Part shown: positions 36,003 to 47,585 of the stretch, one piece after another
How the letters are laid out: every line of letters starts with the position of its first letter
Position numbering within the stretch: position 1 is the first letter of the stretch
Assembly: GCA_037501455.1 (NCBI GenBank)
Contig: CM074855.1
Span: 57,729,001-57,793,000, forward strand
Direction: 5' to 3'
DNA: 64,000 bases
Origin: Lantana camara
Taxonomy: Eukaryota > Streptophyta > Magnoliopsida > Lamiales > Verbenaceae
Notes under the pieces: generated by a model
Told to the model about the DNA's origin: nothing
Databases searched by the model: none
Seen by the model: the letters and a program-made list of their open reading frames with translations, nothing else
Program-made: the position numbers and the translations under genes

Positions 36003-39000
36003 TGTAACGCCCCGCTCATCCGATAAATAAGGTACATCACCTTTCAACCTTTTTATGTGTTTAATTATGTGATTGGTGCGTTGTGTGGCCCTCTTTTGGC
36101 ACTCTTTTAGAGTTAGGGCCCTTTTTGTAATTTTCTTCTTTTGAGGGGTTTTTCCGGTCACTTCTCGTTCGGTAGAGATTTTGACTTCTTTGACCCCTCC
36201 TTTGCGTCCGGGGCATCGAGACGAGTCCGTAGACTCTAAGTTTGCCCAATTCTGACTTTGTTATCCCGTTCTTCCGGTCGTTTTTGCGTACGAGGATCCG
36301 AGATATATACTCGGGTTTTCTCGTTTTGCGTGCCAAGATCAGATCAACTTCCTGCATCGTCTTCTCCAGCGATCCATCACTATTCACATGCAGTGAAGGT
36401 GTGAAAACACACACATGCTCGTTCTCCCTCATTTCTCGACGGAATTCGACGAATCAATAGTGGACATTCATCAGCTTGACGAGCCCATCACAACCATACC
36501 AGTTACGTGGCCAATCGAAGACCGACGGTGGCGCATCAGCGGCCTGAAAGTGGCGGGTGGCGCCACCTCCTCGCCGGCGGCGTTCCGGCGACCCTCGCCG
36601 GCCAACAACCACTCAACCCCACGTTTTCGACCCTTCCAGTTCCATTTTCGGTCTCCTTTTTGAGCGAATCGCGGCGGAGATGGCCGAATCGGCGGTGGCG
36701 CAGCGGCTGAACTTCGGCGGCGGATTGGGCCCTCTTCCCGACCGGTTTTGGTGGTGGAGCCTTCACGAAAGTTGCTTGGAATGACGAGACTTAGCGGATG
36801 GCATCGACGGCGTTCCGGAGAACCGGCCGGCGGCGGTGGACCGGTGGCGGACCGGGCCTGGATCGGTGGTCCGATTTTCCGGCGGTTTTTCCAGCGATTG
36901 GACTTGGGGCTTTTGTAGGGCTTGTTAGAAGCTTTCCAACGGCCGAGACACACGTTTCTGTCCCTCCGGGGATTTTTCCGACCACCGGAGGCGGTGTTCC
37001 GATGGCGGCCGGTGGTTGTTCGACTGGCTACGGTAGCGGCATTCCGGTGACTTTCGGACAGAAGGTCCCTTTCGTTGTGGTGAGTTCAACGCCACTTTCC
37101 GTTCGTCAATCGGATGCCCGGTTGATTTGTTGTGATTTATTTTGTGTATTTCTATTTATTTGAAATTAATTGTTTTAATTGCAATGAATTGTCAATTGCT
37201 TGATTTGTCGATCAATATGAATTCCAATGTGTACGAAAGCATGTATTAAATGATCTATGATATATGTTGATGGTTTGATTTACAATTTGAACTCCGATAT
37301 GCTGTATTTGAGCTATTTGTCTAACTTGAAGGGGTGTTTGTGTAATTTTGTAAACAATATGAATATTATTTGATTAATTAGGTAACCTTGTAATTGAATC
37401 CGTTTAGTGATACATGAATTGACTATGCCATGTGTGAATTATATAAAATTGATATAGTTGGATTTGAATGACTCTATTTTGTTTATTTTATAATTGTAAA
37501 CTTGATATACTTGAGTTATAAATGTTATATGAAGTTCATGACTTGATTGCAAGGAATTATGAAAAATATGAAATGATTGGGCTTGAAACCCTCATGTATG
37601 GAATGTACTTGAACGAATTACTTGATTTTGTAACTTTATAACATCATTTTACTTCTTATACATCTCATATCATGTGTTTAGCATTGCCGTGCGTCTATGT
37701 GGTTTCATATTGAGTCAATTCACACCAATACACATTGTTCCTTCTCTTGTACAGTTTGTTTCCAGGGCGGAGACTTCCAAATTGAATAGGCACCCGTATT
37801 TCTCTTGTTTCTTGTCTCGTGGAATTCCAGGTGAGGGTGTTTTCGTTCTAGTTACATATCAAACCCTATAATCCTTATGTGAAAAGCTTTGGCCAAAACC
37901 TTATGATTATATATGTTACTTTTAAAAGTGGAGTCATCGAGTAAATACTGATTGATCGAGTAAATATTGATCGAGTAAACCCCTTTTCAAATGGATTATG
38001 AAATATGGTATGATTCTTATGAATCAAATGTTTTGGCGAGAAAAGAGTGATTGATTGATTGCACAGAATGGGGCCCAGGGGCTTGGTGTGAGTGGGGACC
38101 CGAGGAGGCAAGGGCTGACGGTAAACCCTCACACTAGTCCCACATTGTTACGGTGATACCGGCCCTCGCTAGGAGTTTTACCGGGAAATAGGAGCTGAGT
38201 GCCAATTGGGGAATTCATGTAACCCCATTGGTCAATGATTGGGTGGTCGGGCCTTGCAAACCCGCCACCAACCCGGAGGAAGAAGGTTGGAACTTATTTA
38301 TGATTGAAAATGATTGACTGATTGATTGAATATGATTGATTATTGATTGATAGGCACTGTGCGAGAAGGCCGGGAATCGGATTGCCCAAACAAATATATT
38401 TAGGACATGGCATGTGATCTGAGTGTATTATGATATATTGCATGATCACCTATTTAATGTATTAATGATATTTGTCGTATACGGTCGGAGTTTGGTTGGA
38501 GATTGTGCACGCTCACTCGCCGAGCCTTATTGATTAAGTATGATATATGAACTTAATGAATTTAATATGAATAGACGTAAAGTCTGAGCATTGGTTGGTC
38601 ATTCTTTTGCCCTTTTTGGGAACTAATTTTAGATAAAACCTTGCTCGTATGACTTGCAAGTGCATGTTTCTATATTATATGTATCGCTCCAGCTCACTCA
38701 GTCTTCTAGAGACTGACCACTCTTTCCCCTTTTTCCAATTTCGTTTGCAGGCGTTGGTTACTAGGCGGAGTTAGAGTGTCGAGTTATTGTTCTAGTTTCA
38801 CTCATTTACACTCACTGCATACTATATTGTCTTTAAGTACTGTATTGATTTATTATTGATTTATTATTGCTGGCCGGTGTGCCTTATTGAATTGATATTG
38901 ATTCGGGATAGGTTAGGACAGGTTCTGGAGCCAGTTGAACCCGTTGTTATGTTGTTTTACTGTATTGATTCGGGACAGGTTAGGACAGGTGTACTGATTA

Positions 39001-39244
39001 GTGGAACCCGTATTTATATTCGTATTGGATTTCCATTATTTCATGAATATTACATGAATGATTTCCTTGCTTCCGCATTTTGGGTTTTGTTGATGGTTCC
39101 AGGGTTAGCTTCCGCCTAGTCAGGACTGTACTTTTGATTGTCACCCGTTCGCTGTGAGTCCGATTCATGTGTGGACTGCCTATTTCATATGTGGATTAGA
39201 CTCATAGTGCGGGGGATGTGGTGCCTATCGTCCCGGGTGCTACA
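36003..39244 (+). repeat. Element B 3' LTR
   Basis: The 3242-bp LTR is nearly identical to 29700-32968. The hairpin at 38167-38183 has one arm mutated (CGCTA/TACCG). The acceptor-like sequence TTTGCAG at 38744-38750 is intact, unlike in the left LTR. The CAGTCT/AGACTG hairpin is at 38699-38715. Confidence 0.9.
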
Positions 39245-39988
39245 GTATACATGTATTTATACAATATATATACAGTATTTATACTATATGTATACGGTAT
39301 TTATACGGGGATACCTACCGTATTTGTACAGTATTTATATAGAGTACATACAGTATTTATACAAGAATACAGTTGGTACTTATACTAGAATACGTACGGT
39401 ATCCATACAAAAGTACATACGTATTTATTTGAAAATACATTTAGTATTTATACGAAAGTATACACGTATTTATACATAGAGGAATCAAATACGTATACGT
39501 ATATTATACATGTATACCATAAGATATATCAATTGGTTAAGGAATAATTAATTAAACATGTAACAATTGAAACTATAGGTTATAACTTTAATTATGTAAC
39601 ATTGAATAACATATAACACTAAATTAAATCATGTAATAAATTAAATTACCTAAGTATGATCATAAAATAACAAAAATTTAACATGTAACATGTCATAATA
39701 ATTGTTACATAATTAAATTGTAACATATTTAAATCATGTAACACATTTCATAATAAACTATAGATTATGAAAAATAAATCACATAATTCATGAAATTAAA
39801 ACATAATTCTCAAGCACATTATTCATGCATAATATAAAACATAAATTATAACCTAAAATATAGCATAATTAAATTATAAAATAAGAACATAAATTAAAAC
39901 CCAAATTAAAATATAATTTAAACTAATTAAAACATAAAATAATAAAGAAAACTAACCTCTTCAAGTGTAAGTGTGTGTGTGTGGGGGG
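39245..39988 (-). repeat. Old LTR 'D', segment 2, with GTATTTATAC repeats and AT-rich tract
   Basis: Positions 39253-39475 hold six exact copies of GTATTTATAC (39253, 39275, 39297, 39353, 39444, 39466) plus degenerate ones. A further copy lies left of element B at 29680. The remainder (39500-39960) is AT-rich with many aacata/attaaa motifs and no coding signal. A minus-strand donor-like GAG|GTTAGT sits at 39956. An eleven-base G run at 39983-39993 is the Angela target. Confidence 0.65.
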
Positions 39989-40360
39989 GGGGGTGTTGGA
40001 AAACACGAATCAGAAAGCAGCGGAATTTAAAAATTTTTCCCAACAAAAGGATCTAGGACTCGCAATCGTGTAACCAAATTCGTAAAGATAGAAAACTTAC
40101 TTTTCTTTTATTCTTTCTTGAAGCGTTTCAAGCCACCCAAGAACGCTCTTCACGCGGCTTGATCCCCTCTCCTTGGTAAAGCTCGAATCTTCAAACTTCT
40201 AACTTGAAGTCTCTAGAGAAAGTCCACCAACTTGATCACAATCTAACTAGTAAGGATGCTAGTTCTCTAGTTAGTGTTTGGGCTTAACCTAGGGTTTAAT
40301 TTAATCTTGGAGAAAGGAAGGTGTTCAACACATGAACCAAGAATTGTCTATTAGCTCTAA

Positions 40361-40387
40361 AGGGGAGCTCGAGCTCCCCTATATATA
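40361..40387 (-). promoter_or_regulatory. LTR core promoter: TATA box with 20-bp palindrome
   Basis: On the minus strand TATATATA (40387-40380) is followed at once by the perfect palindrome AGGGGAGCTCGAGCTCCCCT (40361-40380). The palindrome thus lies between TATA and the expected start site, about 25-30 bases downstream. It is conserved in the array monomers (for example 11474-11493), which argues for a function in transcription or RNA structure. Confidence 0.65.
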
Positions 40388-40697
40388 GGCAAGGGGGTGC
40401 CGAAATTCCTAGTCCTTTATGGGCTAGGATTTTGGTCCCTCTCTCCTATTACTTGAGGATCAAGTATTTTCAACCTTGACTTTGAATTCTAATTCTAGTC
40501 AACTTTGAAGAGAGCTTAAAAATATCCAAACTATTTTTGGATAATTTTATACTTTATTTATTATAAAATAAATAACTTATTTTATCTAATTAATTAATTC
40601 ATAATTAATTAACTAGATTATTTTCTCCAAAATTAGACTTTCTTTTTAATTCAAAATTAAACCAAAGTCTATTAAATAATTAACTAATTAATTATTT

Positions 40698-40728
<31 letters not shown>

Positions 40729-40796
40729 CACGTGTGTGACACGTGTCACAGTGACACGTGTCACTCACGTGATCCACACGTGTGAATTCACACGTG
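40729..40796 (-). promoter_or_regulatory. Cluster of six CACGTG G-boxes in LTR U3
   Basis: CACGTG occurs at 40729, 40740, 40755, 40766, 40777 and 40791, most with flanking complementary bases (ACACGTGT, GACACGTGTC). This is about 340-410 bp upstream of the TATA box on the minus strand. G-boxes bind plant bZIP/bHLH factors; ABA, stress or light response is an inference. The right LTR has the same cluster at 48937-49004. Confidence 0.7.
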
Positions 40797-41946
40797 TGGA
40801 ACCCTCTTGGTCCGATTAACTCGTTTAATCATTTTCAAGCCTCAACTCATGTAACCAAGTTGTTGTGTGTGACCCTCTAGGTTCTCAATTCAATTAGCAG
40901 TGACCCCAATTAATTAATTCACTAATTAATTAATCAGTCCACAGATTAAACGACCATAGTCTAGCAACAGGTGTTTAACCCCTAGCTGAATTGGAATGTT
41001 CGGATTCGACAGAACCTTTTAAGTCATTGAATCATGTGAGATACAATCCTCCTACTTACTATCTCTCAACCAAGATCTAGGGCAAGGGAATAATCAGAAC
41101 CCTAATAATCCGGTCTTAAAGCTAAGTGCATTTCATATCCATTTGATCTCAATCCAAGAAACCCTTTTCTTGATGTCTTGATCTACTGCCTTGGCCAAGG
41201 ACTCCATATGGCATATGAATGACTTACACAATAAGAGATCACCTTGCAAATGCAAGTGTAGGTCCTTTCTTGATTCTCATTCACTTTCATGAATCACTTG
41301 TGCAGCCCCAGCATAAGCCTTGAATCAGTTGTCTAAGGCGACACCCTTTAAAGCTTATACCTAAGACTACAGAGTTAACTCATAAAGTGACAAGGAACCT
41401 CAAGTCTAAGGATCAATTAATCACATCAATGACTCGTGAGATATTTCCTAATCTGGAAGTTTCCATTTCCTGAAATAGAAACTTCCTTTCCCATTTAGGA
41501 ATGTTCTCACACGGGGCACCTCAGTGAACTTACTTATCAAAGTAAGCACCCTCATGTATCACGCACGTATCAACTATACACTTTGCACCTCCATGAAACA
41601 AGGTGGTCCTTCTTAAGGGCGTGATCCCACAAGCAAGCCTTAGAGGAGTCAGGTTGACACTCCCACTGTCTGTAGGACTCATCGGCTTGGAGTATTTTAC
41701 TAATCATGACTTATGTGATATAGGGCTCGTTTCATGAACCATTTCACCTAAATGGTAGAGTCCTAAAAGTCATCAGGATTAGGGGAGTTCTCATACATGC
41801 ACAGCAAAAGTAAACGCATACCAAACAAGAGCATATAAAGAAGTGTTGCCTCAATTCGTTATTTTATTCAAAGATTGTCTGTGATTACAATAAGGAAAAG
41901 CACAAAGCGGATATACAATCGGCTTTCTAGGGCACTATTCCTAACA

Positions 41947-41958
41947 ATCTCCCACTTG
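41947..41958 (-). other. Polypurine tract of the Angela element
   Basis: CAAGTGGGAGAT on the minus strand abuts the 3' LTR and begins only a few bases after the gag-pol stop codon. Confidence 0.8.
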
Positions 41959-41962
41959 CCCG

Positions 41963-44900
41963 TCAAAGCCATTCTAAAGCTACTCTAAGTCCCATCTTCT
42001 GAAGATGACCTTGGAAAGCTTCTCGACTAAGGGGTTTAGTAAGTGGATCTGCCACGTTCTCTGCTGATGTGACCCTCTCAATTAGCACATCTCCTCTTTT
42101 GATAATATCACGGATTAGGTGATACTTCCTCATAATGTGCTTGGTCCGTTGGTGAGATCTTGGTTCTCTTGCTTGAGCAACCGCCCCAGTGTTGTCACAA
42201 AACACAGTAATGGGGTCTTTCATGCTAGGAACAACATTCAATTCTTGAATGAAGTTTCTAATCCAAACACCTTCCTTAGCTGCATCATTTGCAGCTAAGT
42301 ATTCGGCCTCAGTGGTCGAATCAGCAGTGGTAGTTTGCTTGGAACTCTTCCAACTCACTGCTCCGCCGTTTAGGCAGAAAATGTATCCTGACATTGACTT
42401 AAAATCATCTAAGTCAGATGCAAAGCTTGCATCGCAGTATCCTTCGATAGTAAGATCTTTCTGACCTCCGTAAACTAAGAATAAATCTTTAGTACTTTTC
42501 AAGTACTTAAGAATATTCTTCACGGCAGCCCAGTGACCATCTCCAGGGTCAGATTGGAAACGACTTGTTACACTAAGTGCATAAGCCACATCCGGTCGAG
42601 TACATAACATTGCATACATTATGCTACCTATTGCTGATGCATAAGGTGTATGAGTCATTCTTTCCTTCTCAAGGTTAGTCTTAGGACACATCTTCTTTGA
42701 AAGACATGTTCCTACACTCATAGGAAGGTTCTTAACCTTTGCTGACTCCATATTGAATCTCTTCAATACTTTGTCAATGTACATCGACTGTGATAGTCCT
42801 ATTAACCTTCTAGATCTATCTCTATAGATTTTAATTCCAAGGATATAGGACGCATCACCAAGATCTTTCATCTCGAATTGGTTCGATAACCATAACTTAG
42901 TCACTTTCATGTCATCCTTCGAATTCCCAATAAGAAGGATGTCATCAACATAAAGTACTAAGAATTGCACTGAGGTCTCCAATTCCTTTCTATACACACA
43001 TGACTCATTCGAAATTTGGATGAAGCCAAACGCTTTGACCGATTCATCAAATCGAATGTTCCAATTCCTAGAAGCCTGTTTCAATCCATAGATTGACCTT
43101 TGGAGTTTGCAAACCTTTTGCTCACTCCCACTGAATGTGAAACCTATGGGTTGCTCCATATAAATGTCTTTGTCAATGTCACCATTGAGAAAGGCAGTTT
43201 TCACATCCATTTGCCATATCTCATAGTCATAATATGCAGCAATGGCAAGCATGATTCGAATGGACTTTTGCATTGCAACTGGTGAAAAGGTTTCGTCAAA
43301 GTCCACGCCGGGTCTCTGAGTGAATCCTTTTGCAACCAGTCTTGCTTTGTAGGCTGCAATGCTTCCATCAACTCCAAGCTTTCTCTTAAAGATCCATTTG
43401 CAACCTATGGGTTTGACCCCATCAGGCAAATCTACCAAGGTCCAAACTTGGTTGGAGTTCATGGAATCCATTTCGGATTTCATGGCTTCTATCCACTGTT
43501 CAGAGTCAGAATCTGAAAGTGCCTCCTTATATGTCAAAGGATCATTATCCTTTTGAGAGATTTCATGGAAGAATCCATACCATCTCTCCGGCTGTCTAGG
43601 AGTACGTTCAGAACGCCTTAGAGGAGGATTTACATGTGTATCGAAATTCGTGATTGGTTGTAGTTGATCAGAGTGGGACGTTTCTTCAGTGGGTGGTATG
43701 GGGTCACTTTGTACTTCTTCTAATTCTATGATCTTGCCTTTCTTTTCTTTAAGGAACGGTTCCTCAAGAAAAGTGGCATTTCTGGAAACAAACACCTTTT
43801 GTTCAGATTGATCATAGAAGTAGTATCCTATGGATTCCTTAGGATAACCTACAAAGTAGCATAAGTTAGAACGAGATTCTAACTTATCTCCCACTGTCCT
43901 CTTCACGTAAGCAGGACAACCCCAAATTCTTAAGTAAGAATAACTAGGGATTTTACCATGCCACATTTCATAGGGCGTTTTAGGGACTGACTTAGAGGGA
44001 ACAAGATTCAAAATCTTTGCTGCACTTTCTAGGGCATAACCCCAGAAAGAAGGCGGTAAGTCAGTGAAACTCATCATGGAACGAACCATATCAAGTAGGG
44101 TTCGATTCCTTCTCTCAGAAACTCCATTAAGCTGAGGAGTTCCCGGAGGAGTCCACTGAGAGATAATCCCATTACCTTTGAGATGATTAAGGAATTCTTC
44201 ACTAAGATATTCGCCTCCTCGATCAGATCGAAGTGCTTTGATCTTGTGACCAGTTTGGTTCTCAACCTCCTTTTGAAATTCTAAGAATTTCTCAAAAGCT
44301 TCAGATTTATACTTCATTAAGTATACATAACCATACCGACTAAAGTCGTCAGTGAAGGTTATGAAATACTGATGATTGTTTCTTGTGCTTACACTAAGCG
44401 GTCCACAAACATCAGTATGGATCAAATCCAGAACCTTAGTGGCACGTTCCACAGTTCCTTTAAAAGGAACTTTGGACATTTTTCCTTTGAGACAGGATTT
44501 GCAAGAAGTTAACTCTTTGAGATCATTTTCAGAGAATGATCCTAAAGTGTTTATCTTGCTAATTCTGTTCTTGGAAATGTGTCCTAATCTAGCGTGCCAT
44601 AAGGGAGCTGAAACTTTGTCATCTCTCTTACGCTTTGTTTCTCGTTGTATATTCATAATATTGATATTTTGAGTTAGGTAAAGTCCATTACTTAGAGTAC
44701 CGATATGAACGGAAGAGTTGTTCCGTTTGATAAAGTATTTACCATTCTTAATATAAGTTTCATAACCTTCGCAATTTAATATTGGAACTGAAATTATATT
44801 ACGAATAATGCTCGGTACATAAAGGACTTTGTTTAATACTAACTCAAAACTACCTAAATCTAATCTAATTGTGCCTAAAGCTCGAGCTTCAACGTTTGAG

Positions 44901-45883
44901 CCATCGCCGATCTTCAAGACACATTCTCCTTCTTTGAGTTGTTGGACTTCACTTAGCATCTGTACATCATTACAGATATGAGTTCCACAACCGGTATCAA
45001 GTACCCAAGAACTAGAATTAATAGAAAGATTTACTTCAACGAGAAAGATACCTTTCTTTAGAGTAGCCTTGTACTCTGGGCAGTTTCTCCTCCAATGTCC
45101 CGCTTTGCCACAATGGAAGCAAACATCCTCTTTCTGATCACGCTTCTTCTTTTGGGCCTTCCCCTTCGAAATGCCACCAGTGGGCCTAAGGGGTTTCTTC
45201 TTCTTCTTTTGGGCTTTCTTGCCCTTACCTTTAGAAGGCCCAGAAGAGGAAGATGGAGCATTCACCATCAAAACCTTATTGTCCTTCTTGATCGTGCTTT
45301 CAGCAGTCACAAGCTGACTAATCAGCTCAGCTACAGTAGCACCAGCATGATTCATGTTGAAGTTAAGGACAAATGGGTTGAATGATGGTGGGAGCGAAGC
45401 TAGCAACAGATCCACTGAAAGCTCATCTTTCAGCGGCATGTCCATGGAGGCAAGTTTCTCAGTAAGGGCAAGAAACTTGAGTCCATATTCATGGACACTT
45501 GAACCTTCCCTCATTCTCAAGTGGAATAATTCCTTTGAAGTGTTATACCTTGTAACACGTTCATGAGGGCGGTAAAGTTGCTCTAAGTGGTCGTAAATCT
45601 CCCAAGCAAATTCCATGGCCTCATGTTGTCTTTGCAAGTCCGGAGACATGTTAGCCAACATAAGACAACGGGCTTGGAGATTATCATCCTTCCACTTCTG
45701 AATCGCGTCCCGCTCGGCCCGAGTGGGAGCCTCCCCTTCAGGAGTAGGCTCCCCTTCGAAGAGAACATAAGTTCTCTTCTCAGAATCTAAAATGATTTTT
45801 AGATTCCTCAGCCAATCAGAATAGTTGGGACCAGTCAACTTGTTTGACTCGAGGATCGATACAAGAGGGTTTTTGGTTGCCAT
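41963..45883 (-). CDS. Copia Gag-Pol polyprotein, intact, 1306 residues
   Basis: One frame runs from ATG at 45883 to TGA at 41963-41965 and encodes all proteins needed for retrotransposition in cytoplasmic particles and nuclear integration. Gag covers about residues 1-250 and ends in a Lys-rich stretch. A CCHC zinc knuckle spans C255-C268. The aspartic protease has D296-T-G. Integrase has the H430/H435/C461/C464 zinc site and catalytic D491, D554 and E590, with exactly 35 residues between the last two. Reverse transcriptase has the YVDD box at 978-981. RNase H has D1151, E1192/E1194 and D1230. No stop, frameshift or missing catalytic residue is seen. Gag and Pol share one frame, as usual for plant copia elements; the Gag:Pol ratio must be set another way. 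The start is the first ATG of the frame. Gene order PR-INT-RT-RH is diagnostic of Ty1/copia. Confidence 0.96.
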   Translation of the reverse strand: MATKNPLVSILESNKLTGPNYSDWLRNLKIILDSEKRTYVLFEGEPTPEGEAPTRAERDAIQKWKDDNLQARCLMLANMSPDLQRQHEAMEFAWEIYDHLEQLYRPHERVTRYNTSKELFHLRMREGSSVHEYGLKFLALTEKLASMDMPLKDELSVDLLLASLPPSFNPFVLNFNMNHAGATVAELISQLVTAESTIKKDNKVLMVNAPSSSSGPSKGKGKKAQKKKKKPLRPTGGISKGKAQKKKRDQKEDVCFHCGKAGHWRRNCPEYKATLKKGIFLVEVNLSINSSSWVLDTGCGTHICNDVQMLSEVQQLKEGECVLKIGDGSNVEARALGTIRLDLGSFELVLNKVLYVPSIIRNIISVPILNCEGYETYIKNGKYFIKRNNSSVHIGTLSNGLYLTQNINIMNIQRETKRKRDDKVSAPLWHARLGHISKNRISKINTLGSFSENDLKELTSCKSCLKGKMSKVPFKGTVERATKVLDLIHTDVCGPLSVSTRNNHQYFITFTDDFSRYGYVYLMKYKSEAFEKFLEFQKEVENQTGHKIKALRSDRGGEYLSEEFLNHLKGNGIISQWTPPGTPQLNGVSERRNRTLLDMVRSMMSFTDLPPSFWGYALESAAKILNLVPSKSVPKTPYEMWHGKIPSYSYLRIWGCPAYVKRTVGDKLESRSNLCYFVGYPKESIGYYFYDQSEQKVFVSRNATFLEEPFLKEKKGKIIELEEVQSDPIPPTEETSHSDQLQPITNFDTHVNPPLRRSERTPRQPERWYGFFHEISQKDNDPLTYKEALSDSDSEQWIEAMKSEMDSMNSNQVWTLVDLPDGVKPIGCKWIFKRKLGVDGSIAAYKARLVAKGFTQRPGVDFDETFSPVAMQKSIRIMLAIAAYYDYEIWQMDVKTAFLNGDIDKDIYMEQPIGFTFSGSEQKVCKLQRSIYGLKQASRNWNIRFDESVKAFGFIQISNESCVYRKELETSVQFLVLYVDDILLIGNSKDDMKVTKLWLSNQFEMKDLGDASYILGIKIYRDRSRRLIGLSQSMYIDKVLKRFNMESAKVKNLPMSVGTCLSKKMCPKTNLEKERMTHTPYASAIGSIMYAMLCTRPDVAYALSVTSRFQSDPGDGHWAAVKNILKYLKSTKDLFLVYGGQKDLTIEGYCDASFASDLDDFKSMSGYIFCLNGGAVSWKSSKQTTTADSTTEAEYLAANDAAKEGVWIRNFIQELNVVPSMKDPITVFCDNTGAVAQAREPRSHQRTKHIMRKYHLIRDIIKRGDVLIERVTSAENVADPLTKPLSREAFQGHLQKMGLRVALEWL

Positions 45884-46089
45884 TTCAAAACACGTAGAGA
45901 ATCACAGAATCTACGACCTAAATGGTGAAACAGAGAACTAGTGAGCATGCTGAATTATAACGATATACAAAAGATAAGGTCTTTAATCTATTGTAGCTCC
46001 CACTGTTTTTCAAAGATCTAGAATTCCCAAAGATCTAAGAGGAACACGTTTCCCAATGGGTACTAAGATCCTAGGCATTTTACCTCGAA

Positions 46090-46410
46090 CCCACGACTCG
46101 CGGACATTCTAAGTAAGAACCCTAGGTAGGTACAACTTACCAATTCTAACACCTTTAGAACTCTCAGTAATTGTTTTTGCATCACCTATCTTTCAATATG
46201 GACCCACGACTCGTGCGACATCCATATTTACTTAGGTGTTAAGCTAGACCCATCAATCATAAGATCATGACCAAAACTTAGTTCGAACGACCCACGACTC
46301 GCGGACATCGCCCTTGCCAAAATTGACCACGAAATATTGATCATTTAAAATGATCAATTAGGTAACTAAGAACTAATAAGCTCCACTAGCTATCCCACGA
46401 CTCGCGGACA
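46090..46410 (-). repeat. Four dispersed copies of CCCACGACTCGCGGACAT in the leader
   Basis: Copies lie at 46090-46107, 46203-46221 (one-base insertion and a substitution), 46291-46308 and 46394-46410. Spacing is about 113, 88 and 103 bases, with unrelated sequence between them. Their retention in otherwise diverged surroundings suggests selection, perhaps as an RNA or protein binding site just upstream of gag. Function is unknown. Confidence 0.8.
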
Positions 46411-47585
46411 ATAACTAGCTTTACTTACTAAACTTAAAACCTATTGATGGAATGCTAGGAATTTAATTCAAAACTTGCATCTCGAATTAAACACCTATTT
46501 GTTCGAAATTAGCTTAATATTTAATGGGAATTTTCGAATCAACCGGAGAGTTGTCCGGTTCGACCTCACCAACATATATGTTATCCAATTTTATTAGTCT
46601 TGATTAATGCAAGTACACTTAAATGCATTTCAAACAAGCACATAAACAGATAACATGTCCTAGCATGATACTAACATGTAATGATCATGGGTTCTACCTA
46701 TCTTATGCGTGATATGTGGGAGCCACTCCACAATCACAAGTTCTAACATACATGCCACATAAACAGTTCAAATCACATAAGGGAAAGCGGTAACAAAATA
46801 CGAGCCCTATCTCTATTACATTTAACAATTGAGATTCCCCTCCCTAACATTTTGAGGGGTCTTCACTTATGGCCTCCTTGTTACTTGAATGTGGTCCATC
46901 TTACTCCATGGGTGCATTGTCTCCAAAATGAAAATAAAACCTCACCACCTATCTCTACTCTCAAATTACAATAAAAAGAAAAAGACATAAAGTAATAAGG
47001 CTCAATCTTCATATTGGCCTTAGACAATTACACGGGGCATACCCCGGCCTCAAAAACAGTAATATGGAAAGCCACATAATAAATCACATAACAGTACGCA
47101 CATAAGTGAGGCTCCAACCTCAATTGAAAAACGCAACTATAGGGCTCCAACCCCAATTGAAACCATTCATGTGCATAAATTAAAACCATACATAGATCTA
47201 AACCCATGATCACCTAACATGCTTTTGCGAGAATTTAAATTTAGCCAATAAATTAAAATTCTCGTTTCAAGTCCTAATGACTCAAAACACGACTTAGATG
47301 CAATTCTTGTTCAAGAGCCTTTTCAATAAAACCCGAAAAACATTAAACTAATAAAATTCCAATTAATTTCCAAAATTAATAATTTTATTCTTTCATTATT
47401 TTCAGAAAATAATATTCATAATTTTTCCAAAAAACCAAATCGCTTTAATTTCTCAAAAATCCCAATTTAATCAAAATTTTAAAATAATTTTATTTTACCA
47501 AAACTGATTTTAAAAGATAAAATTAAAATAAAATTAAATCGGGATTTTTCGGACCGAAAAACACGAAACACGAAAACACGAATGC

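Larger units (their letters stand above)
29700..39244 (+). mobile_element. Element B: non-autonomous Tekay-type LTR retrotransposon
   Basis: The 9545-bp element has the 5-bp duplication gtata at 29695-29699 and 39245-39249. Its LTRs are 3269 and 3242 bp, beginning TGTAACGCCCCG and ending GGGTGCTACA. An initiator tRNA-Met PBS, a 3034-bp interior without gag-pol, and a PPT follow in plus-strand order. The LTRs are nearly identical apart from three indels (34, 5 and 12 bp, which add up to the 27-bp length difference) and sparse substitutions, so insertion is fairly recent. It is homologous to element A. Mobilisation would need proteins from a Tekay-like autonomous element. Confidence 0.92.
39994..41946 (-). 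repeat. Angela element 3' LTR (left copy)
   Basis: The 1953-bp LTR reads tgttggaaaa...cctaaca on the plus strand, so on its own strand it begins TGTTAGGAATAG. It includes the TATA/palindrome promoter block, the six-G-box cluster and an AT-rich stretch (40690-40730). The part from about 40316 rightwards is the relative of the tandem-array monomer. Confidence 0.95.
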
